Positions 42,158 through 50,336 of a DNA stretch of 64,000 nucleotides are shown here, in pieces; within the stretch, counting starts at the first letter, position 1, and each line of letters begins with the position of its first letter. The stretch is from NCBI RefSeq assembly GCF_002280785.1, contig NZ_NCEQ01000008.1:1-64000 (forward strand), in the 5' to 3' direction. Under the pieces are notes generated by a model, which searched no databases, was not told the origin of the DNA, and saw only the letters and a list, made by a program, of their open reading frames with translations. This stretch comes from Brevundimonas subvibrioides. GTDB lineage: Bacteria > Pseudomonadota > Alphaproteobacteria > Caulobacterales > Caulobacteraceae. Position numbers and translations under genes: made by a program.

Positions 42158-42358
42158 ATGTCCGAGGTTACCGACATTGTCGTGCCGATGCTGCGGCGGA
42201 TCCAGGAGGATCTGACGAGCCTCCGCGACGACATGCAGAATATCAAGGTGCGGGTGACAAACGTCGAAGAAAATATGGCCGGGATGAACCGCCGCCTGGA
42301 CAAGGTCGAGGTGCGTCTGGACCGGATCGAACGGCGATTGAACCTCGTCGACGCCTGA
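42158..42358 (+). CDS. Small coiled-coil protein
   Basis: A 66-residue protein (ATG 42158) that is almost entirely heptad-patterned: LRRIQEDLTSLRDDMQNIKVRVTNVEE... and LDRIERRLNLVDA. Small proteins of this look are common in alphaproteobacteria, sometimes next to toxins, but no toxin is evident here. Divergent from the isoaspartyl peptidase gene, with only 35 bp between starts. Function unknown. Confidence 0.7.
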   Translation: MSEVTDIVVPMLRRIQEDLTSLRDDMQNIKVRVTNVEENMAGMNRRLDKVEVRLDRIERRLNLVDA

Positions 42359-42363
42359 GATCG

Positions 42364-42552
42364 TCACGGCTCGCGCTTGTGGTGCGACCATTTCCAGACG
42401 CGATAGGCCACGATCGGGGCGAATCCTCCGATCAGGGCGCCGGCCAGGACGGGCCAGAAGCCCATCTGGAGCCACTGTCCGATCAGGCCGCCGACCACGG
42501 CCGCGACGAGCGGGCCGAGGAACGGCAGCCAGGAGGGAGGCGCGATCTTAAT
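42364..42552 (-). CDS. Possible small membrane protein, start uncertain
   Basis: An open frame ending SHHKREP-stop encodes PFLGPLVAAVVGGLIGQW and GFWPVLAGALIGGFAPIVAYRVW, two clear hydrophobic helices, so it looks protein-like. It has no standard ATG/GTG at its head: candidates are ATT (42552), CTG (42528), GTG (42498) or ATG (42465). It directly follows hppD and overlaps the hppD stop by 3 bp if the most upstream start is used. Confidence 0.4.
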   Translation of the reverse strand: MKIAPPSWLPFLGPLVAAVVGGLIGQWLQMGFWPVLAGALIGGFAPIVAYRVWKWSHHKREP

Positions 42553-43654
42553 TGGCGTCGACCTTGATGACCCCGCGCCGGATCTGGTCCAGCTCGATGG
42601 AATCGAACAGGGCCTGGAAGTTCCCGTTGCCGAAGCCCTCGTTGCCCTTGCGCTGGATGATCTCGAAGAAGATCGGACCGAAGGTGTCCTGGGTGAAGAT
42701 CTGCAGCAGCAGCCCCTCCTCATCCGAGCCGTCGATCAGGATGCGGTTCTTGCGCATGCGTTCGACGTCGTGCCCGTGGTTCGGCAGGCGTTTGTCGATC
42801 AGTTCGAAATAGGTCTCGATGGTGTCCTGGAACTGGACGCCGCGCTCACGCATGGTTTCGACGGTGGCGAAGATGTCGTCGGTGGCCAGGGCGATGTGCT
42901 GGATGCCCTCGCCGTTGTAGCGACGCAGATATTCCTCGATCTGGGAGTTGTCGTCCTGGCTCTCGTTCAGGGGGATGCGGATGGCGCGGTCGGGGGCGAT
43001 CATGGCCTGGCTGAACAGGCCGGTCGCCTTGCCCTTGATGTCGAAATATTTCTGCTCCTCGAAGGCGAAGACGTCGCCGTAGAAGCTGGACCAGGTCCGC
43101 ATCTGGCCGCGCCTCACATTGTGGGTCAGGTGATCCAGCAGGTGCAGGCCGACGTTGTTCTTGCGCTCGGCCTCCTCCCAGCCCTCGATCTCGTCCCAGC
43201 TGTCGTAGAGGGAGCCGGTCTCGCCATAGGCGTCGATGATGTAGAGCAGCGACCCGCCGATGCCGCGCAGGACATAGGCCCCTTCGCCCAGGGCCCCGCC
43301 GTCGTGGGCGTCGGCCGGATGGGCGCCTCGGGCGACGGCCTCGTCATAGGCCTTCTTCGCATCGTTGACCCGGAAGGCCATGCCGTTGGCCGAGGGGCCG
43401 TGATCGCGGGCGAACTCGCCGGCGTGACCTTCCGGCTTCGTATGGACCAGGAAGGTGATGTCGCCCTGTTTCATGCGGACGACGCCGTTCTTGGGATTCA
43501 CATGGGTCTGGACGAAGCCCATCACCTCGATCTGTTTGATCATGGCCTGGGGATCGGGGCCGGTGAACTCGACGAATTCGAAGCCGTCGACGCCCAGCGG
43601 GTTCTCGTGGGCGGGAATGGCGGCGTCAGCGGTGCGGGCGGTCAGGTCGTCCAT
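42548..43654 (-). CDS. hppD: 4-hydroxyphenylpyruvate dioxygenase
   Basis: A 368-residue Fe(II) enzyme converting 4-hydroxyphenylpyruvate to homogentisate in tyrosine catabolism. Two VOC-type domains: an N-terminal one starting GFEFVEFTGPDP and a catalytic one with LDHLTHNVRRGQM, GIQHIALATDDI and the terminal FFEIIQRKGNEGFGNGNF that supplies the Glu iron ligand. The ATG at 43654 has AGGAG upstream; the longer open frame is not homologous. Fumarylacetoacetase nearby belongs to the same pathway. Confidence 0.96.
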   Translation of the reverse strand: MDDLTARTADAAIPAHENPLGVDGFEFVEFTGPDPQAMIKQIEVMGFVQTHVNPKNGVVRMKQGDITFLVHTKPEGHAGEFARDHGPSANGMAFRVNDAKKAYDEAVARGAHPADAHDGGALGEGAYVLRGIGGSLLYIIDAYGETGSLYDSWDEIEGWEEAERKNNVGLHLLDHLTHNVRRGQMRTWSSFYGDVFAFEEQKYFDIKGKATGLFSQAMIAPDRAIRIPLNESQDDNSQIEEYLRRYNGEGIQHIALATDDIFATVETMRERGVQFQDTIETYFELIDKRLPNHGHDVERMRKNRILIDGSDEEGLLLQIFTQDTFGPIFFEIIQRKGNEGFGNGNFQALFDSIELDQIRRGVIKVDAN

Positions 43655-43855
43655 GGGGCGTCTCCTGGATTGTTGCGGGACCGGAGCGTGCTTTTGAGGG
43701 CGGGGCCGGTCGATTGGCGCGGAACCTAGTGGTGCCGGGACGACAAGCCAAGTCGGGGGATGATCACGATGGAAAGACCGACACTGCGGCGCCGAGGCGG
43801 ATGGACCGGCGATCCCGTTCGTTGCTAGGGCTGGAGCCCATCTCCGGGGACGCTC

Positions 43856-44431
43856 ATGCTGCGCAAACTCTACGACTGGGTCTTCGAACAGGCGCGCAAG
43901 CCCTATGCCGAGAAGACCATGGCGGTCGTGTCCTTCGCCGAGGCCTCCTTCTTCCCCATTCCGCCGGATGTGATGCTGGCGCCGATGATCCTGTCGCGGC
44001 CGGACCGGGCCTATCGTTATGCGGCGGTCTGTTCGATCGCATCGCTGCTGGGCGGACTGCTGGGCTATGCGATCGGCGTCTTCCTGGAGCCGGTGGCCGT
44101 GCGGCTGCTCGAATTCTTCGGCCACGGCATGGACATGAGCGTCTATCAGTCATGGTTCGCGTCGAACGGCTTCCTCGTCATCCTGGGCAAGGGGCTGACG
44201 CCGATCCCGTTCAAGCTGGTGACCATCGCGGCGGGTCTTGCCCATTTCCATCTGGGCCTGTTCATCCTGGCCGTGGCCATCACCCGATCGGGGCGGTTCT
44301 TCCTCGAGGCCTGGATTCTCAAGACCTGGGGACCGTCCATGCTGGCGATCGTCGAGAAGCGGCTGGTCCTGTCGTTCGTGATCGCCCTTGTCCTGCTGGT
44401 CGGCGGATTCCTTGCGCTGAAGCTTCTTTAG
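43856..44431 (+). CDS. YqaA-type VTT-domain membrane protein
   Basis: A 191-residue membrane protein of the DedA-like VTT (SNARE-associated) superfamily. Typical segments: FAEASFFPIPPDVMLAPMIL near the N-terminus, LLGGLLGYAIG, and GKGLTPIPFKLVTIAAGLAHF with the conserved Pro/Phe re-entrant motif. Relatives act in lipid scrambling or membrane energetics; substrate here unknown. Confidence 0.88.
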   Translation: MLRKLYDWVFEQARKPYAEKTMAVVSFAEASFFPIPPDVMLAPMILSRPDRAYRYAAVCSIASLLGGLLGYAIGVFLEPVAVRLLEFFGHGMDMSVYQSWFASNGFLVILGKGLTPIPFKLVTIAAGLAHFHLGLFILAVAITRSGRFFLEAWILKTWGPSMLAIVEKRLVLSFVIALVLLVGGFLALKLL

Positions 44432-44432
44432 T

Positions 44433-44564
44433 CCTCCCCCGTCGGGGGAGGGGGACCATGAAGCGATGGAGGGGGCCGACTCCGGACCCCGAGTGTGGTG
44501 AGAGCCCCCTCCGTCACGTCGCGAAGGCGCGCCGCGCCACCTCCCCCGACGGGGGAGGATTGGA
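44433..44564. repeat. Inverted pair of palindromic intergenic repeats
   Basis: Starts CCTCCCCCGTCGGGGGAGG and ends CACCTCCCCCGACGGGGGAGG. The interior matches the reverse complement of 27793-27926, including GGAGGGGGCC and AGCCCCCTCCGTCACG. It fills the space between the VTT-domain gene and dsbB and could fold into a long hairpin. Confidence 0.75.
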
Positions 44565-44600
44565 TCGACGGACGCTCAGGGTCGGTCTAAGAATGAAATC

Positions 44601-45137
44601 ATGAGAAGCGCCTATCGTCTCCTGACCCGTTGGTGGACCGCCTTCGCCCTGGCGATCTCGCTGGCGATGCTGGGCGCGGCCCATGCGTTCGAGCGGTTCG
44701 CCGGCCTCAGCCCCTGCAACCTCTGCCTCAAACAGCGCGAGGTGTTCTGGGGCGCGGTGGCCATCGCACTCGTGGCCACGCTCTGGGCCATCATCAGTCA
44801 GTCGCGTCGGGGCACGCCGCGCATCGCCGCCTTTCTGCTGTTCGCCGTCTTCGCGACCGGCGCGATCACGGCCGGCTTCCATGCCGGGGGTGAGCTGAAG
44901 TGGTGGGATCTGCCGGCGCTTTGCGCCGGCGGCGGCGCGGGCGCGGACCTGGAAGGCCTGACCTCGCTGGCGCTGGGCACCGGTCCCGCCGTCCGGATCG
45001 CCCTGTGCGACGCGGTGACGTGGAGCTTCCTCGGCCTGTCCATGGCAGGGTGGAACGCCATGATCTCCGCTGCGCTTGCAGGGATCAGCCTGCTCGCCGC
45101 CAAGAGGCCCAAGGATGCCAGAGCCCCTCGCAACTGA
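44601..45137 (+). CDS. dsbB: Disulfide bond formation protein B
   Basis: A 178-residue four-helix membrane protein that reoxidises DsbA-type thiol oxidases with quinone. The first periplasmic loop has the redox pair in PCNLCLKQRE; the second loop has separate Cys in LPALCAGGGAG and IALCDAVTW. Helix boundaries are clear. Its end overlaps the coq7 start by 23 bp, so both are in one operon. Confidence 0.9.
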   Translation: MRSAYRLLTRWWTAFALAISLAMLGAAHAFERFAGLSPCNLCLKQREVFWGAVAIALVATLWAIISQSRRGTPRIAAFLLFAVFATGAITAGFHAGGELKWWDLPALCAGGGAGADLEGLTSLALGTGPAVRIALCDAVTWSFLGLSMAGWNAMISAALAGISLLAAKRPKDARAPRN

Positions 45138-45699
45138 ACCCCGCCGCACGCCTTTGCCCCGTCCGGGGCGGGGAGCGATGCGCGCGCGGATGGCCGAAAT
45201 CCTGCGCGTCGATCACGCCGGGGAGTTTGGGGCCGTGAAGATCTACGAGGCCCAGGCAAGGGTCTTTGAGGGCGTGCGCGGCAAGGCGGCGATCGCCGCC
45301 GACATGGTCGAGATGCAGGCCGGCGAAGCGGTGCACAAGGCGCGCTTCGATGCCTTGTTGACACAACACGGCGTGCGGCCGACGGCCATACTGCCGCTGT
45401 GGTCCCTGGCGGCGACCGGGCTGGGGGCTGCGACAGCCTTGATGGGCGAGAAGGCGGCCCATGCCTGCACCGAGGCGGTCGAGAGCGTGATCGAGCAACA
45501 CTACGCCGATCAGATCGCAGAGCTGGCGGACCGTGAGCCGGAACTGGCGGCGGAGCTGACAAAATTCCGCGACGAGGAGCTGGCACACCACGACCACGCG
45601 GTCGCGCATGGCAGCCGGGAGGCGCCGGGGTATCGGTTGCTCAGCGCTGTGATCAAGGCGGGATGCCGGGTGGCGATCAAGGTGTCGGAGCGGGTCTAG
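45115..45699 (+). CDS. coq7: Demethoxyubiquinone hydroxylase Coq7
   Basis: A 194-residue di-iron carboxylate enzyme hydroxylating demethoxyubiquinone in ubiquinone synthesis. The iron-binding pattern is visible: RVDHAGEFGAVKIYEAQ, EMQAGEAVHKARFD, AVESVIEQHYADQI and FRDEELAHHDHAV (E..E..H sets). ATG 45115 fits homologues. Overlap with dsbB links quinone synthesis and quinone-dependent disulfide formation in the same transcript. Confidence 0.94.
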   Translation: MPEPLATEPRRTPLPRPGRGAMRARMAEILRVDHAGEFGAVKIYEAQARVFEGVRGKAAIAADMVEMQAGEAVHKARFDALLTQHGVRPTAILPLWSLAATGLGAATALMGEKAAHACTEAVESVIEQHYADQIAELADREPELAAELTKFRDEELAHHDHAVAHGSREAPGYRLLSAVIKAGCRVAIKVSERV

Positions 45700-46054
45700 C
45701 CTCCCTTCTCCCCTTGCGGGAGCAGGACGCGGTCACAGCTCGAACGTCACCACCCCACGCTCCGCCGCACGCTCAAGCGGCCCACGACAGACCGGCTCGA
45801 TGGTGTTCCCGTTGGGGGTCGATCAGACGGCCCCGATGCAGCGACTGCGTTTCCGCGTCCTTATCCTTTGCTGATCTCGTCAGAACGGCCGTAACAGGCT
45901 GTTGATCCCATTCCGGCAGCCGCGCGAAAGCTTTCCGCCGCAGTCTTCCAGCCCCATATCCGCCCGTCTTGGCGTCTATTGTCCGGATGGACGATCCGGC
46001 CTCTCCGGACTATCCCGACTCCGTTTTCCGACCGCCCTCTCGCCAAAGGCCCCG
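45700..46054. other. 355-bp gap with palindrome half-unit, VOC relic and promoter block
   Basis: No intact gene. It contains a half palindrome (TTCTCCCCTTGCGGGAG, 45703-45725), a decayed VOC-family reading frame on the minus strand (45733-45883), and near 46006-46030 the sequence GGACTATCCCGACTCCGTTTTCCG, which resembles the GANTC hairpin blocks upstream of rmuC and the amidohydrolase. Confidence 0.55.
45733..45883 (-). pseudogene. Decayed VOC-family (glyoxalase-like) gene remnant
   Basis: One minus-strand frame reads DAETQSLHRGRLIDP, like the start of a VOC family protein. A second frame reads NGNTIEPVCRGPLERAAERGVVTFEL-stop, like the typical VOC end (DPDGN.IE.VC.GP...). The two abut through a frame change and lack the ~100 residues that should separate them. 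This is best explained as internal deletion plus frameshift. The family call is from remembered motifs and is moderate. Confidence 0.45.
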
Positions 46055-47104
46055 ATGACCGACGCTCCGCCGATCCGCCACAAACGCTCCGGTCTGTTCG
46101 CGCCGATCGGCCTGTTCCTGATCGTGCTGATCGCATGGTCGATCTGGTGGTTCGTGCTGGCCGGTCAGGTCCGCAACCAGCTGGACCAGCGGGTCGAGGC
46201 GATGCGCGCCGGCGGATGGGATGTGACCTATACGGCGCTGGGAACCTCGGGCTGGCCGTTCCGCGTCCGGCTGGGCGCCGGGAACGTCTCCATCACCGCG
46301 CCGTCGGGCCTGGCCGTCGCCGCGCCTGAATTGGCCGCCGAGGCGAACGCGTGGAATCCCGACAAATGGGTGCTCGTCGTCGACGAAGGCCTGGTCCTGA
46401 CCCGCCCGGGCAAGGGCAAGGTCGCCGTCCGTGGCCAGTTCATCCGCGCCAGCGTCCACGGCCTGACCCAGCGCTGGCCCAATGTCGCCGTCGAGATGGC
46501 AAAGCCGGAATTCACCTCGCATGAGGGGGCCGAGGTCTTCCCCATCTCCCGCGCTGAGAAGGCCGAACTCTATCTGCGGCCCCATCTGGCGCCCGCTGGT
46601 TCGCCCGGCGTCGACACCAGTATTGACGTCCTGTTCCGCCTGATCGACGCGGAGGGTCGCCCCGGCGGGCCGGTCGAGGGCATGGCCCGCAACGGCAAGC
46701 TGACCGCGCAGATCGAGACGGTCATCGAAGACGCCGACCGGCTCCAGGGCGCGGACGCGGCCGGGGTCTTCGCCGCCTGGACCCGCGCGGGTGGACGCTT
46801 CACCGCCGTGCGCGGCGAGCTGTCGGCGGGCGAGAGCCGCGCCACCCTGTCCAGCGAGGTCCTGTCCGCCAATGCCGACGGCCGTCTGCAGGGCGTGGTC
46901 TCACTCCAGGCGGTCAAGCCGATGGCCGCCATCGCCGGGCTGGCTGGTTCGGGATCGGACTCCGTCAATCGCATGGGCGCGGCCGGGGCCGCCGCGGCCA
47001 CCGCCGTGCGGGGCGACGACGACATGGCGCTGGAGCTGACCTTCCGCGACGGCCGCACCTTCCTCGGCCCCTTCGCCATCGTCCCGGCGCCCAAGCTGTT
47101 CTGA
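46055..47104 (+). CDS. DUF2125 family envelope protein
   Basis: A 349-residue protein with one N-terminal transmembrane segment (PIGLFLIVLIAWSIWWFVLAG) followed by a large beta-rich domain (WDVTYTALGTSGWPFRVRLGAGNVSITAPSG, LTRPGKGKVAVRGQ). This fits DUF2125, alphaproteobacterial proteins of unknown function likely facing the periplasm. The ATG at 46055 starts the anchor. Its stop overlaps the next start by one base (TGATG). Confidence 0.85.
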   Translation: MTDAPPIRHKRSGLFAPIGLFLIVLIAWSIWWFVLAGQVRNQLDQRVEAMRAGGWDVTYTALGTSGWPFRVRLGAGNVSITAPSGLAVAAPELAAEANAWNPDKWVLVVDEGLVLTRPGKGKVAVRGQFIRASVHGLTQRWPNVAVEMAKPEFTSHEGAEVFPISRAEKAELYLRPHLAPAGSPGVDTSIDVLFRLIDAEGRPGGPVEGMARNGKLTAQIETVIEDADRLQGADAAGVFAAWTRAGGRFTAVRGELSAGESRATLSSEVLSANADGRLQGVVSLQAVKPMAAIAGLAGSGSDSVNRMGAAGAAAATAVRGDDDMALELTFRDGRTFLGPFAIVPAPKLF

Positions 47105-47811
47105 TGGCGAGAAAGCACGGAGCCCTGCTGGAGGAGCCCAGGGTCGATACCGACCGGCTGGTGCTCGATCAGGCCCTGATCGAGGCCCTGACCGACCGGC
47201 TGGCTGCCGGGCCCGATCCCTCGCCCGATGCGTCCACCCTCGCCCTGCGCGCCCTGCTGGCCGAGGCCTACGATCCTCATCAAGCCGCCATGCTCCGCGC
47301 CCTCTGGGGGCGGATCGAGGCCCGCACCGGTCCGGCCATGGTCGTCGCCGGCGCCGCCGCCCAACTGCTGGCCGCCGACCGGTTCGGACTGTCGGCCCAG
47401 GCGGTCGCCGACCCGGAGGCCGCCCTGGCCCGGGCCGCCTCCGGCGCCCGAGCCCTGATCGACCTCGCGACCGGCCATCCCTGGTGGGGCAAGCTGCTGG
47501 CCCGGCCCGGGTTGCGGGTCATCGCCGCCCTGCCTGACGACCGCCACGGCCTCCCTTCGACGCTCATGATCGCCGCCGCGCCAACCGGCCCGACCGGCGC
47601 GGACCGCACCTTCTGGGTGACCGATTCCGGCCTGTCCGACGGACGTATCGTCGAGGCGCTGGCCGCCTGCGGCTTCGTCGGCAAACCGCTTGCCTCCGTC
47701 GGCGGCTTGAAGCTGTTCATGTTGGCGGGCTATGTGCAGGCCGAAGACGGGCGGCTGAACCATGCGCCCGGTTCGCTGTCCGGCGTCATCGGCTCAGCTC
47801 CTCTGTTCTGA
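47104..47811 (+). CDS. Chorismate-mutase-like protein, divergent
   Basis: A 235-residue protein. The N-terminal LDQALIEALTDRL...LALRALLAEAYDPHQAAMLRALWGRIEA is helical and recalls an AroQ-type chorismate mutase, but the conserved Arg/Lys active-site pattern is not clear. The remainder has WWGKLLARPGLRVIAALPDD and TFWVTDSGLSDGRIVEALAACGF. Gene order (then hisC) resembles chorismate mutase-hisC-tyrA clusters in other alphaproteobacteria, though tyrA is absent here. Treat the function as unproven. It is translationally coupled to the DUF2125 gene. Confidence 0.5.
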   Translation: MARKHGALLEEPRVDTDRLVLDQALIEALTDRLAAGPDPSPDASTLALRALLAEAYDPHQAAMLRALWGRIEARTGPAMVVAGAAAQLLAADRFGLSAQAVADPEAALARAASGARALIDLATGHPWWGKLLARPGLRVIAALPDDRHGLPSTLMIAAAPTGPTGADRTFWVTDSGLSDGRIVEALAACGFVGKPLASVGGLKLFMLAGYVQAEDGRLNHAPGSLSGVIGSAPLF

Positions 47812-47841
47812 CGTCTCCCCGAGTTCCGAAAGACCGCCCTC

Positions 47842-48939
47842 ATGACCGAGATCAACGCGCCCGCGCCCAAGCCGGGCATCCTCGACATCGCCCCCTATGT
47901 CGGCGGCAAGTCGTCGATCGTCGGCATCGCCGAGCCGATGAAGCTGTCGTCGAACGAGAACGCCCTGGGCGCCGGGTCGAAGGCGCGCGAGGCCTATGAG
48001 GCCGCGATCAAGAACATCCACATCTACCCCGACGGCCGCGCCACCAAGCTGCGCACGGCGGTCGCCGAACATCATGGTCTGGAGCCCGAGCGGCTGATCT
48101 TCGGCAACGGGTCGGACGAGGTCTTCGCCCTGCTGAACCAGGCCTATCTGACGCCGGGCGACAATATCGTCACCGGCCAGTACGGCTTCCTCGCCTACCG
48201 GATCAGCGCGCTCGGCTGCGAGGCCCAGGTCAAGCTGGCGCCGGAACCGGGCTACAAGGCCGAGGTCGACGCGCTGCTGGCCGAGGTCGATGAGCGGACC
48301 AGGATCGTCTACGTCTCCAACCCCTCGAACCCGACGGGCAGCTACAATTCGGGCGAGGAAATCCGCCGCCTGCACGAGGCCCTGCCGCCACACATCGTTC
48401 TGGTCATCGACGAGGCCTATGCCGAGTTCGTCACGGAGGCCGATTGGGAGACCGCCTTCCCGCTGGCCCGCGAGGCGGCCAACGTGGTCGTCACCCGCAC
48501 CTTCTCCAAGATCCACGGCCTCGGCGGCCTGCGCGTCGGCTTCGGCTATGCGCCGATTGGCGTGGCCGAGGCGGTGGACCGCATCCGCCTGCCGTTCAAC
48601 GTGTCCATCCCTGGCATCGAGGCGGCGACCGCCGCCCTTGGCGACGAGGCGCACCAGAAAGCGTCGCGCGAGATGGTCCAGACCTGGCGCCCGCGCCTGA
48701 CCCAGGCCATCCGCGGCTTCGGTTTCGAGGTCCTGCCGAGCGCCGGCAACTTTGTCCTGGTCCTGTTCAAGGACGAGAAGCGCAACGCGGCGGCCGCCAG
48801 CGACTACCTGAACTCCAGGGGCATCATCGTTCGCCCGGTCGGCGGCTACGGCATCCACGACGGCCTGCGCATCACCGTCGGCACGGAAGACCAGAACCGC
48901 GCCGTGATCGACGCCCTGAGCGAGTTCGCAGCGAGCTGA
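47842..48939 (+). CDS. hisC: Histidinol-phosphate / aromatic aminotransferase
   Basis: A 365-residue fold-type I PLP enzyme. Seen: LSSNENALGAGSKA, IYPDGRATKLRTAVA, FGNGSDEVF, VSNPSNPTGSY, the Asp and Tyr cofactor contacts in VIDEAYAEF, the PLP lysine in TRTFSKIHGLGGLRVGF, and the C-terminal GGYGIHDGLRITVGT. It transaminates histidinol phosphate and, in many bacteria, aromatic keto acids. The upstream chorismate-mutase-like gene favours an aromatic role, but the sequence cannot decide. Confidence 0.92.
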   Translation: MTEINAPAPKPGILDIAPYVGGKSSIVGIAEPMKLSSNENALGAGSKAREAYEAAIKNIHIYPDGRATKLRTAVAEHHGLEPERLIFGNGSDEVFALLNQAYLTPGDNIVTGQYGFLAYRISALGCEAQVKLAPEPGYKAEVDALLAEVDERTRIVYVSNPSNPTGSYNSGEEIRRLHEALPPHIVLVIDEAYAEFVTEADWETAFPLAREAANVVVTRTFSKIHGLGGLRVGFGYAPIGVAEAVDRIRLPFNVSIPGIEAATAALGDEAHQKASREMVQTWRPRLTQAIRGFGFEVLPSAGNFVLVLFKDEKRNAAAASDYLNSRGIIVRPVGGYGIHDGLRITVGTEDQNRAVIDALSEFAAS

Positions 48940-48945
48940 GGCGCG

Positions 48946-49680
48946 CTATCGCCCGGCGCGCGGCGCTTCGCTGCCTGGGCGCAGCAGGGCGTTCGACGCC
49001 GTCTCGATGCGCAGTTCCAGCTCGGCCATGAAGGGCGCCCGCTTCATGTTCGCCGCGATCGGCGGCAGGAATTCATAGACGACCGTGCCCGGATAGCGAC
49101 GGAACCCATGGGCCGGCCAGTGAACCCCGGCGTTGGTCGCGACGGGCGTGCAGGGCAGTTCAAGGTCGCGGTACATGGCCATCACGCCGGGCTTGTAGTC
49201 GGGAACGGCGCCGACCGGGGCGCGGGTGCCCTCCGGGAAGATCCAGATCTGGCGACCCTCGGCCGAGCGCGCCCGGGCCTGTTTGACCATGTCGCGCAGG
49301 GCCTTGGAGGCGGCGGACCGGTCCACGGAGATCATCTTCGTCTTCCAGGCGAACCAGCCGAAGAAGGGCAGGATCATCAGCTCCTTCTTGGTGATGATGC
49401 AGGGGTCGGGCAGCACCACGAAGGGGATGATGATGTCGAGCATGCCCTGGTGCTTGCAGGCCAGGAGCGCGCGGCCGGTCGGACGATGCTCGAGCCCGCG
49501 GAACTCGACCTTGATGTCGACGATCCAGTCCAGGCCCAGCAGCACGAAGCGCGCCCACATCTTGACGACGCCGAGCGCATAGCGATGCGGCAGGACCAGC
49601 GCCGGCGACATGCCGACTGCGAAGATCGCCAGCGACAGATAGAGCCAGGCCACGAAGACCAGGGAGCGGATCGTGTTCAC
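48946..49680 (-). CDS. plsC: 1-acyl-sn-glycerol-3-phosphate acyltransferase
   Basis: A 244-residue membrane acyltransferase forming phosphatidic acid. An N-terminal helix (SLVFVAWLYLSLAIFAVGM) precedes the catalytic HQGMLD (HxxxxD) block and FPEGTR (acyl/glycerol-phosphate binding). The GTG start at 49680 overlaps the stop of the YdcF-like gene by 4 bp. It ends a four-gene operon starting at ftsE. Confidence 0.93.
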   Translation of the reverse strand: MNTIRSLVFVAWLYLSLAIFAVGMSPALVLPHRYALGVVKMWARFVLLGLDWIVDIKVEFRGLEHRPTGRALLACKHQGMLDIIIPFVVLPDPCIITKKELMILPFFGWFAWKTKMISVDRSAASKALRDMVKQARARSAEGRQIWIFPEGTRAPVGAVPDYKPGVMAMYRDLELPCTPVATNAGVHWPAHGFRRYPGTVVYEFLPPIAANMKRAPFMAELELRIETASNALLRPGSEAPRAGR

Positions 49681-50327
49681 TGGCTGTCGGCTTTCCCGGC
49701 GGGCGCTTCATCGGTGGGGGGTTCGACGGCGGCCCGCTCGTCGTGGCCGGTGACCCTGTGCAAGGTCTCCCGGCCGAGGACGGCGAGGTATTTGACGTAT
49801 TCCAGCGTCATCCGTCGCGCCGTAACGGCCGCCCGCCACCAGCGCGAGTTGTCCAGCGACGGCGTCGAGACGGCATAGGGCGTCAGCTCCAGATCCGGCG
49901 CTGCGCTGCGCAGTTCCAGAATGGAACGGGGCATATGGTAGTCGGAGGTGACCACGATCAGACTGTCATAGCCCCTGGCGCGGGCCCAGGCGGCGATTTC
50001 CTGGGCGTTGCCGTTCGTGGTCTCGGCCTCGAAGCCCAGGTCGACGCAGCAGTTGAACAGGCGGTTGGACCCCGGCGTCAGCTCCCGCAATTCCTGACGG
50101 CGGACCTCGCGGTTGACGCCCGAGATCAGGACCCGGTCGCCCTTGTCCTGTTCCAGCAGGCGGATGGCGACGTTGACCCGCTCGGCGGAAGGGCCGGTCA
50201 GGGCGACGATGCCGTCGGCGCGGGCGGGCTCCGGTGCGGGCGTGAAGCCGCGCACCCGGTCGGCGAAGGCGAACAGCCCCACCAGCCAGATCAGGGCCAC
50301 GATCCCGACAAGCGCCAGAAACTTCAT
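49677..50327 (-). CDS. YdcF/SanA-type DUF218 protein
   Basis: A 216-residue protein with an N-terminal anchor (FLALVGIVALIWLVGLFAF) and a DUF218 domain: ADGIVALTGPSAERVNVAIRLLEQ, RVLISGVNRE, and VVTSDYHMPRSILELR with the conserved Asp/His. Relatives (ElyC, SanA, YdcF) affect envelope integrity and lipid carrier metabolism. Lies 9 bp after ftsX and overlaps plsC. Confidence 0.88.
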   Translation of the reverse strand: MKFLALVGIVALIWLVGLFAFADRVRGFTPAPEPARADGIVALTGPSAERVNVAIRLLEQDKGDRVLISGVNREVRRQELRELTPGSNRLFNCCVDLGFEAETTNGNAQEIAAWARARGYDSLIVVTSDYHMPRSILELRSAAPDLELTPYAVSTPSLDNSRWWRAAVTARRMTLEYVKYLAVLGRETLHRVTGHDERAAVEPPTDEAPAGKADSQ

Positions 50328-50336
50328 GCTTAATCT

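Noticed and set aside
42158-42358. Antitoxin of a toxin-antitoxin pair
   Set aside because: The small coiled-coil protein has no toxin-like neighbour; the adjacent genes are a peptidase and a short membrane frame.
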